Shown: positions 58,290 to 64,000 of the stretch, piece by piece
Layout: each line of letters starts with the position of its first letter
How positions within the stretch are numbered: position 1 is the first letter of the stretch
Translations under genes and position numbers: made by a program
The notes under the pieces: model-generated
Seen by the model: the letters and a program-made list of their open reading frames with translations, nothing else
Told to the model about the DNA's origin: nothing
The model's database searches: none
Source: Roseiarcus sp049509635
GTDB taxonomy: Bacteria; Pseudomonadota; Alphaproteobacteria; Rhizobiales; Beijerinckiaceae
Assembly (NCBI GenBank): GCA_049509635.1
Contig: JBEKZS010000001.1
Location: 1 to 64,000 of the forward strand
Direction of reading: 5' to 3'
DNA: 64,000 bases

Positions 58290-60059
58290 CTACGATCGGC
58301 GCGCGCGCGGCCGCGGCGAGGCGCCGGAGGCCACGAGGAGCTTGCGAAATTCGTCGCGCCGCTCGTGGATCGAGGCGATCACGACGCCCATCGGCACGCC
58401 GATGTCGACGAGGACGGCCTCGGACAACTGGAGGCTCGCCTCTATCGTCTCGGGCACGGCGTCGGTGACGCCCAGTTCGTAGAGCGCCTTGGCGTGGGCC
58501 GCGTCGCGCGCGCGCGCCACCAGGATGATGTCGGCGCGCAGGGAACGCGCGGCTTCGACGACCGCTTCGTTGGCGCGCGGCGCGTCCATCGTGACGACCA
58601 GCGCGCGCGCCCGGTCGATGCCGCAGCGGCGAAGGAACTCCGGGCGGGTGGCGTCGCCGAAGTAGATCGGCTTGCCCGCCTGGCGCTGGCGCGCGATCGA
58701 CTGCGCGTCCGAATCGACCGCGATATAGGGAATGGCGTGCCGCTCGAGCATTTCGCCGATCAGCGTCCCGACGCGGCCATAGCCCACGATGATGACGCGA
58801 TGGCCCTCGTCCTCGGGGGGCGGCTCCATCGCCTCCGGCGAAAGGCCGGGCGGCGGCAGGCGGCCCGCCAGAAATTCGCCGAGTCTGGCGAGCGCCGGCG
58901 TGGCCAGCATGGTCAGGGTGACGGCGACCAGCACGGTCTGGCCGACCTTCGGCGCGACCACCTGGCCCGCGACGGCGGCGCCGATCATCACGAAGGCGAA
59001 CTCGCCGCCGGGCCCGAGCAGCAGCGCCACCTCGCGCGCCACGCGCGCCGGCAGGCCGAAGGCGCGACCCAGGACGATCAGCGCGACCGCCTTGGCGGCG
59101 ACGATGGCGCCGGCGATCAGCAGGATCGGCAGGGGTCGGGCGATCAGCAGCGACAGATCGAGTCCGGCGCCGACCGCCACGAAGAACAGCCCGAGCAGAA
59201 GGCCCTTGAAGGGCTCGATCGTCACCTCGACCTCGCGCCGATATTCGGTCTCGGCGAGCAGCAGCCCGGCGACGAAGGCGCCGAGCGCCATCGACAGGCC
59301 GCTGATCGCCGCGATCAGCCCGGTGCCGAACACAACCAGCAGGCAGGCGGCCATGAAGAATTCGGTGCTCCGCGTCATCGCCACCGAATGGAACAGCGGG
59401 CGCAGCACGAGCCGCCCGAGCACGATCAGCCCGATCAGCGCGAGCGCCGCGGGCGCCAGCGTCAGGGCGAGGCCGAGTTCCAGTCCGTTCTCCCGGCTGC
59501 CGACCAGCATGGTGACCATGAACAGCAGCGGCGCCACCGCGAGATCCTGGAACAGCAGCACCGCGAAGCTGACGCGCCCGGCCGCCAGGTTGAGGCGCTT
59601 GCGTTCGGCGAGCACGGGAATGATGAGGGCGGTCGAGGACAACGAGAGCGCCGCCCCGATCACCAGCGCCGCCACCGGCGGCTGGCCGAGCCAGAGGACG
59701 ACGGCGCCGAGCAGCAGCGACGACAGCACGACCTGGGCCGAGCCGAGCCCGAACACGAGCCGGCGCATCCGGGTCAGCCGCTCGAACGACAGTTCGAGGC
59801 CCATCATGAACAGGAGGAACACGACGCCGAACGCCGCGACCCGGTCGATCGCCTGGACATTGGTCAGCGCCAGCGCGTCGAGCCAGGGCGCGCGCGCGGC
59901 GAGTCTGCCGAGCCCGAACGGCCCGAGCGCGACGCCCGCCAGCAGGAAGCCGAGCACCGGGCTGATGTGCAGCCGGAAGAACAGCGGCGCGACGATTCCC
60001 GCCGTGACGAGAAAGATCAGCGTCTCCTTGTAGACGGCGAGATCGAAGGGAGCGTTCAC
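58290..60059 (-). CDS. CPA2-family monovalent cation:proton antiporter (Kef-type)
   Basis: A 589-residue potassium/proton antiporter. Twelve or so membrane helices with the family pattern FLLAGVALGPFGLG, GLELSFERLTRMRRLVFGL, ALSLSSTALIIPVLAER, LLGLFFVAVGAGLDLSLL and LLGPGGEFAFVMIGAAVAG; a C-terminal RCK/TrkA-N domain begins VIIVGYGRVGTLIGEMLERH. It resembles KefB/KefC but no KefF/KefG ancillary gene is nearby, so gating by glutathione is uncertain. GTG start 60059. It probably protects against electrophiles or pH stress. Confidence 0.93.
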   Translation of the reverse strand: MNAPFDLAVYKETLIFLVTAGIVAPLFFRLHISPVLGFLLAGVALGPFGLGRLAARAPWLDALALTNVQAIDRVAAFGVVFLLFMMGLELSFERLTRMRRLVFGLGSAQVVLSSLLLGAVVLWLGQPPVAALVIGAALSLSSTALIIPVLAERKRLNLAAGRVSFAVLLFQDLAVAPLLFMVTMLVGSRENGLELGLALTLAPAALALIGLIVLGRLVLRPLFHSVAMTRSTEFFMAACLLVVFGTGLIAAISGLSMALGAFVAGLLLAETEYRREVEVTIEPFKGLLLGLFFVAVGAGLDLSLLIARPLPILLIAGAIVAAKAVALIVLGRAFGLPARVAREVALLLGPGGEFAFVMIGAAVAGQVVAPKVGQTVLVAVTLTMLATPALARLGEFLAGRLPPPGLSPEAMEPPPEDEGHRVIIVGYGRVGTLIGEMLERHAIPYIAVDSDAQSIARQRQAGKPIYFGDATRPEFLRRCGIDRARALVVTMDAPRANEAVVEAARSLRADIILVARARDAAHAKALYELGVTDAVPETIEASLQLSEAVLVDIGVPMGVVIASIHERRDEFRKLLVASGASPRPRARRS

Positions 60060-60241
60060 CCGCGGCTCCGGCTGGGCGCCGCGAGAATCGCGGGCCGCCG
60101 GCAGCTTAGACGATCCGCGATCCGGCGCGACCCCTTCCTCCCGCCCGGCTGGCCCGCATCCTGCAGGCTATCGCGGCGCGCCCGATCGCGCCCGGGCGCG
60201 GCGCGTGATATCAGGCGCGATCGAGAGATGGAGGAGCCCTC

Positions 60242-60889
60242 GTGAACCCCCCAGCCCATCAGACCGAAATCCTCGCCACGATGCGGCTCGCGCCGGTCAT
60301 CCCCGTGCTGACCGTCAGGGACGCGGACGACGGCGTCGCTCAGGCGCGCGCGCTCGTCGCCGGCGGCCTGTTCGCCATCGAGGTGACGCTGCGCACCGCC
60401 GGCGCGCTCGCCGCGATCGCCGCGATCCGCCGGTCCGTTCCCGGCGCCGTCGTCGGCGCGGGCACGGTGCTGACGGCCGAGCACATCGGCCAGGCCTGCC
60501 AGGCGGGCGCGCGCTTTCTCGTCAGCCCCGGCGCCTCGCCGCGCCTCGCGCAGGCGGCGGCGGCCGCGCCGGTCCCGTTCCTGCCGGGCGTGGCGACCGC
60601 GTCGGAGGCGATGACGCTGATGGAGCTCGGCTTCCACGCTCTGAAACTGTTCCCCGCCGAGGCCGCGGGCGGCGCCAGACTCCTCGCTTCGCTCGCCGGG
60701 CCGCTGCCCGATCTGCGGTTCTGCCCCACCGGCGGCGTCGACCTCGCCAAGGCGCCGGGCTATCTCGCGCTGCCCAACGTGCTGTGCGTCGGCGGCTCCT
60801 GGATGCTGCCCAAGGCCGCGCTCGCCTCGGGCGATTACGCGACCGTCGAAACGCTCGCCCGCGAGGCCGCCGCGCTGCGCGCGGTCTAG
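60242..60889 (+). CDS. eda: KDPG aldolase (Eda type)
   Basis: A 215-residue class I aldolase of the Eda branch: LAPVIPVLTVRDADDGVAQA, IEVTLRTAGALAAI, VGAGTVLTAEHI, FLPGVATASEAMTLMELGF, LKLFPAEAAGGARLL, FCPTGGVDLAKAPGYLALPN. The catalytic base E47 and Schiff-base K135 are intact. It is a classical Eda, unlike the DgoA-like copy at 9.3 kb, and probably completes the Entner-Doudoroff pathway. GTG start at 60242. The stop TAG forms a CTAG shared with the convergent proA stop. Confidence 0.94.
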   Translation: MNPPAHQTEILATMRLAPVIPVLTVRDADDGVAQARALVAGGLFAIEVTLRTAGALAAIAAIRRSVPGAVVGAGTVLTAEHIGQACQAGARFLVSPGASPRLAQAAAAAPVPFLPGVATASEAMTLMELGFHALKLFPAEAAGGARLLASLAGPLPDLRFCPTGGVDLAKAPGYLALPNVLCVGGSWMLPKAALASGDYATVETLAREAAALRAV

Positions 60890-62178
60890 GGCCGCAGCTG
60901 GCCGGCGCCGCGGACGCGGTATTTGAACGTGCACAGCTGCTCGACGCCGACCGGCCCGCGCGCGTGCAGGCGCCCGGTCGCGATGCCGATTTCGGCGCCG
61001 AAGCCGAACTCGCCGCCGTCGGCGAACTGGGTCGAGGCGTTGTGCAGGACGATCGCCGAATCGACCTCGCCCAGAAACCGCTCGGCCGCCGCCGAATCCC
61101 GCGTGACGATGCAGTCGGTATGGTGCGAGCCGTAGGTCTCGATATGGTCGATCGCCGCATCGACGCCTTCGACCACCCGGCACGCGATCACCGAATCGAG
61201 ATATTCCGTCCGCCAGTCCGCCTCGCTCGCCTGGCTGACGCGCCGGTCCACCGTGAGCGTCGCCTCGTCGCCACGCACCGCGCAGCCCGCTTCGAGCAGC
61301 GCCTCGACCAGCGGCGCCAGATGGGTCGGCGCGCAGGCGCGGTCGACCAGCAGCGTCTCCGCGGCGCCGCAGACGCCGGTGCGGCGAAGCTTCGAGTTGA
61401 GGACGATCGCGATCGCTTCGGACAGATCCGCGGCGCCGTCGACATAGACGTGGACGATCCCTTCGAGATGAGCGAACACCGGCACCCGCGCCTCCCGCTG
61501 CACGCGCGCGACCAGGCTCTTGCCGCCGCGCGGCACGATCACGTCGAGCGCGCCGTCGAGCCCCTCGAGCATCGCGCCGACCGCCTCGCGCGAGGCGAAG
61601 GGCGCGCGCGAAATCGCCGCCTCGGGCAGGCCGGCGGCGCGCAGTCCCGCGACGAGACAGGCATGGATGGCGGCCGAGGAATGGAAGCTGTCGGAGCCGC
61701 CGCGCAGGACCGCCGCATTGCCGCTCTTCAGGCACAGCGCGCCGGCGTCGGCGGTGACGTTGGGCCGGCTCTCGTAGATGACGCCGACGACGCCGAGCGG
61801 CGTGGCGACGCGCTCGATGAGCAGCCCGTTGGGCCGCTCGAAGCGCGCCAGCACCCGCCCCACGGGATCGGGCAGCGCCGCGACGGCTTCGACGCCGCGG
61901 ACCATCGCCTCGACGCGCGCGGCGTCGAGCGCGAGCCGGTCGAGTACCGCGGGCGCGACGTCCCTGGCGCCGGCGGCGGCGACGGCGCGGGCGTTGGCGG
62001 CGAGACTTTCGCCGGCGCGGTCGCGCAACGCCCGCGCCGCGCCGAACAACGCTTCGGCCCGCGCCATCGCGGGGGCGCGCGCCACCACGCGCGCGGCGCT
62101 GCGCGCTCGCGCGCCGATCGCGCGCATCGCCGCCCGCACGTCCGGCTCGGGCTCCAATCGGCCTGTCAGGGCGTCCAT
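60886..62178 (-). CDS. proA: Glutamate-5-semialdehyde dehydrogenase
   Basis: ProA reduces gamma-glutamyl phosphate to the semialdehyde. The 430 residues include GVVGVIYESRPNVTADAGAL, KSGNAAVLRGGSDSFHSSAA, the active-site cysteine in RRTGVCGAAETLLVD, and YGSHHTDCIVTRDSAAAERF. I start at ATG 62178 (MDALTGRLEPEPDVRAAM). Next gene in normal order would be proB, but here a plus-strand PagL-like gene lies between. Its stop shares CTAG with eda. Confidence 0.96.
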   Translation of the reverse strand: MDALTGRLEPEPDVRAAMRAIGARARSAARVVARAPAMARAEALFGAARALRDRAGESLAANARAVAAAGARDVAPAVLDRLALDAARVEAMVRGVEAVAALPDPVGRVLARFERPNGLLIERVATPLGVVGVIYESRPNVTADAGALCLKSGNAAVLRGGSDSFHSSAAIHACLVAGLRAAGLPEAAISRAPFASREAVGAMLEGLDGALDVIVPRGGKSLVARVQREARVPVFAHLEGIVHVYVDGAADLSEAIAIVLNSKLRRTGVCGAAETLLVDRACAPTHLAPLVEALLEAGCAVRGDEATLTVDRRVSQASEADWRTEYLDSVIACRVVEGVDAAIDHIETYGSHHTDCIVTRDSAAAERFLGEVDSAIVLHNASTQFADGGEFGFGAEIGIATGRLHARGPVGVEQLCTFKYRVRGAGQLRP

Positions 62179-62371
62179 CGTCGGTTCCGTCGGTCCCCGG
62201 TATCCGGGGCGCCGCGACGATATAGTCGGCGCGCCGCGGTTTGGGAAGTTCGCGCGCGCGCATCGCCGACGCGCACAAATTTGCCGCAATATGTCCTTGC
62301 GGCACTAGCCGCGGCCGAATCGGCCGGATAGGTTGCCGCCGACGCGACTTGAAATTCGGGGATTCGGGCGC

Positions 62372-62962
62372 ATGATGTCGAGACTTGCGGCGACGGCTCA
62401 TCTTGCTTTCTTTACTTCGCTTGCTTCGTGCGCGCTGCTGGCCGGCTGCTCGTCGCTTCCGGGACCGTACCCATCCGCGTCGTCGGCCGCCTCGCCGGTT
62501 TCGGAAGCGCGCCTGGGCGTGTTCGAGCACGACGCGGAGAGCCCCGAACGCGGCGGCGTCGACCTCAGCGCCGAGGTGCTGTTCGACAAGCCGTGGACCT
62601 CGAAGGACCCGCTGTGGAATGCGCTGCTGCCGCGCCCGGACATCGGCGGCACCGCCAATTTCGCGGGCAAGACCAGCGAGGCCTATGCGGGGGTCGCGTG
62701 GGACTACGACGTCACCGATCGGATCTTCGCCGAGGGCGCGTTTGGCGGCTCGGTCAACAACGCCTACGCCGGCAAGGTCATCCCCCCCGGTCACAATGCG
62801 ATGGGCTGCAACGAGTCGTTTCGCGAATCCGCTTCGCTCGGCTATCGCCTGACGCCGAACTGGAGCGTCCTGGCGACCATCGAGCACATGTCCAACGCCG
62901 GCCTGTGCGACGAAAACCGCGGCCTCACCAACGCCGGCGCGCGAATCGGCTACGCGTTCTGA
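62372..62962 (+). CDS. PagL-like lipid A 3-O-deacylase, apparent lipoprotein
   Basis: A 196-residue outer-membrane protein of the PagL (acyloxyacyl hydrolase) family. The motif IEHMSNAGLC contains the H172/S174 catalytic pair; the protein ends GARIGYAF, a C-terminal aromatic signature of beta barrels. The N-terminus MMSRLAATAHLAFFTSLASC ends in LAGC (cysteine 26), which looks like a lipobox, unusual for PagL. It removes a fatty acid from lipid A and dampens host or polymyxin response in other species. It lies between proA and proB, in the opposite orientation, an odd place for it. Confidence 0.8.
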   Translation: MMSRLAATAHLAFFTSLASCALLAGCSSLPGPYPSASSAASPVSEARLGVFEHDAESPERGGVDLSAEVLFDKPWTSKDPLWNALLPRPDIGGTANFAGKTSEAYAGVAWDYDVTDRIFAEGAFGGSVNNAYAGKVIPPGHNAMGCNESFRESASLGYRLTPNWSVLATIEHMSNAGLCDENRGLTNAGARIGYAF

Positions 62963-62986
62963 CGCGGCGGCGCCGGGGCGCTCCGC

Positions 62987-64000
62987 TCAGCGGTCGGCGA
63001 GCGCCATGTCGTCGCGATGGATCAGTTCCGCGCGGCCGCGCGTCCCGAGGATATGGGCGATCTCGAGCGAATTGCGGCCTTTGATCCGTTCGGCGTGGAC
63101 CGCGTCATAGGCGACGAGCCCGCGCCCGATCTCGACCCCGCGCGAGTCGCGGATCGCCACGCAATCGCCGCGCGCGAACGCGCCCTCGATCGCGGTCACG
63201 CCCGCCGGCAGCAGGCTCTTGCCCGAGGCGAGCGCCCTGGCCGCCCCGGCGTCGATCATGACCGCGCCCTTGAGCTCGAGCGAGCCGCCGATCCAGATCT
63301 TGCGCGCCGCGACCGGATTGGACGGGGTCAGGAACCAGGTGCAGGGAGCGCCCGCGCCGATCGCCGCGATCGGATGGGCGATCCGCCCGTCGGCGATCAC
63401 CATGTGCGCGCCCGCCGCCGTCGCCATCCGCGCCGCCTCGATCTTGGTGCGCATGCCCCCGCGCGAGAGTTCGGACCCGGCGCCGCCCGCCATCGCTTCG
63501 ACGTCCGCCGTCACCCGGGGAACGATCGGGATGAGCTTTGCGTGGGGATGCTCGCCCGGCGGCGAATCGTAGAGCCCGGCGACGTCGGAGAGCAGGATCA
63601 GCAGGTCCGCGCTCGCCATCGCGGCGACCCGCGCGGCGAGGCGGTCGTTGTCGCCATAACGGATTTCACTCGTCGCGACCGTGTCGTTCTCGTTGATCAC
63701 CGGCACCGCGCGCATCGCGGCGAGGCGCGCGAGCGTGGCGCGCGCATTGAGGTAGCGCCGACGCGCCTCGGTGTCCTGGAGGGTCAGCAGCACCTGCGCC
63801 GCGGTCACGCCGTGAACGCCGAGCGCCTCGGCCCAGGCGCGCGCGAGCGCGATCTGGCCGATCGCCGCCGCGGCCTGGCTGTCCTCCAGCCGCAGCGCGC
63901 CCTTGGGAAAGCCATGCGCCGTCCGGCCGAGCGCGATCGCCCCCGAGGAGACGACGAGCAGCTCGACGCCGCGCCGATGCAGCGCGGCGAGATCGGCGAC
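62987..64000 (-). CDS. proB: Glutamate 5-kinase, C-terminal part (cut by window edge)
   Basis: ProB phosphorylates glutamate, the first step of proline synthesis. The visible 337 residues run from LLVVSSGAIALGRTAHGFPK, GVTAAQVLLTLQDTEARRRY, NARATLARLAAM, NENDTVATSEIRYGDND, LLILLSDVAGLYDSPPGEHP to the PUA domain (GAVMIDAGAARALASGKSLL), ending RAELIHRDDMALADR. The internal GTG/ATG at 63808 is not the real start, since conserved sequence continues to 64000. The N-terminal lysine motif lies beyond the window. Confidence 0.95.
   Translation of the reverse strand, partial: VADLAALHRRGVELLVVSSGAIALGRTAHGFPKGALRLEDSQAAAAIGQIALARAWAEALGVHGVTAAQVLLTLQDTEARRRYLNARATLARLAAMRAVPVINENDTVATSEIRYGDNDRLAARVAAMASADLLILLSDVAGLYDSPPGEHPHAKLIPIVPRVTADVEAMAGGAGSELSRGGMRTKIEAARMATAAGAHMVIADGRIAHPIAAIGAGAPCTWFLTPSNPVAARKIWIGGSLELKGAVMIDAGAARALASGKSLLPAGVTAIEGAFARGDCVAIRDSRGVEIGRGLVAYDAVHAERIKGRNSLEIAHILGTRGRAELIHRDDMALADR

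Noticed and set aside
58182..60245. A 687-codon plus-strand open frame opposite the Kef antiporter
   Set aside because: Extremely rich in D, R, G, Q and H, typical of the reverse complement of hydrophobic membrane helices; not a gene.
1..64000. tRNA, rRNA, CRISPR, transposase or integrase genes
   Set aside because: None found by eye: no T-loop-like sequence with cloverleaf flanks, no regularly spaced repeats, no IS or phage protein. A tRNAscan and repeat search would settle this.

Overview
The window is a GC-rich chromosomal segment from an alphaproteobacterium, most likely of the order Hyphomicrobiales (Rhizobiales). That placement rests on gene content and order: rimP-nusA-ylxR-infB-rbfA-truB-rpsO-pnp, a chvI-chvG two-component system followed by a short hprK and PTS genes, rnd-lptC-lptA-lptB, Hsp20 with DUF1150, the alphaproteobacterial type of SerC, and several small families (DUF1491, DUF2336, DUF5330, UbiK, YbjN) common in that order. 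Genus is not resolved. I saw no tRNA, rRNA, insertion sequence, prophage or CRISPR array. Coding is dense, and many genes are coupled by ATGA or GTGA overlaps. Because of the high GC content, long antisense open frames are everywhere; they are shadows.

Layout. 1-8.4 kb: translation and RNA-processing operon on the minus strand, with a terminator-like hairpin in its leader. 8.5-13.5 kb: a secreted pilus-assembly N-domain protein, a KDPGal-type aldolase convergent with Edd (Entner-Doudoroff pathway), a DUF2336 protein and a small protein. 14.2-18 kb: serC-serA, a RibD/DHFR-like reductase and a Trm112-like protein. 18-26 kb: a GNAT-like protein, a FATP-type acyl-CoA synthetase, then an envelope-stress module of G3E GTPase, RskA-type anti-sigma factor, SigK-type ECF sigma factor and fasciclin protein, facing a cytochrome b561 and a Tat-exported molybdopterin oxidoreductase. 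26-34.5 kb: RNase D, LptC-LptA-LptB, and the ChvI-ChvG-HprK-EIIA-HPr operon. 35.3-42.3 kb: a lipid-modification cluster with two cyclopropane-synthase-family methyltransferases, DUF1365, an FAD amine-oxidase-like protein, DUF1295, DUF2177 and a membrane protein I do not recognise. 42.4-46.5 kb: small envelope or cell-cycle type genes, a hybrid-free sensor kinase, and SufE, which appears to start at CTG. 46.6-50.3 kb: pcaDCHGB for protocatechuate degradation. 50.3-54 kb: thyA-folA, hsp20-DUF1150 behind a convincing sigma-32 promoter, and a stand-alone RecD-like helicase. 54.1-55.7 kb: two adjacent ParA/MinD-like proteins, the second with a degenerate P-loop. 55.7-64 kb: proC, ybjN, ubiK, a Kef-type antiporter, eda, proA, a PagL-like lipid A deacylase and proB (cut by the window edge).

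How they work together. The first block builds and matures ribosomes and degrades RNA. The edd, aldolase and pca genes feed central carbon metabolism. serA/serC and proA/proB/proC make amino acids. lptCAB, the methyltransferase cluster, fasciclin, PagL and ChvG-ChvI all concern the envelope. The least described parts are the two-methyltransferase lipid cluster and the ParA-like pair; both are developed in the findings.
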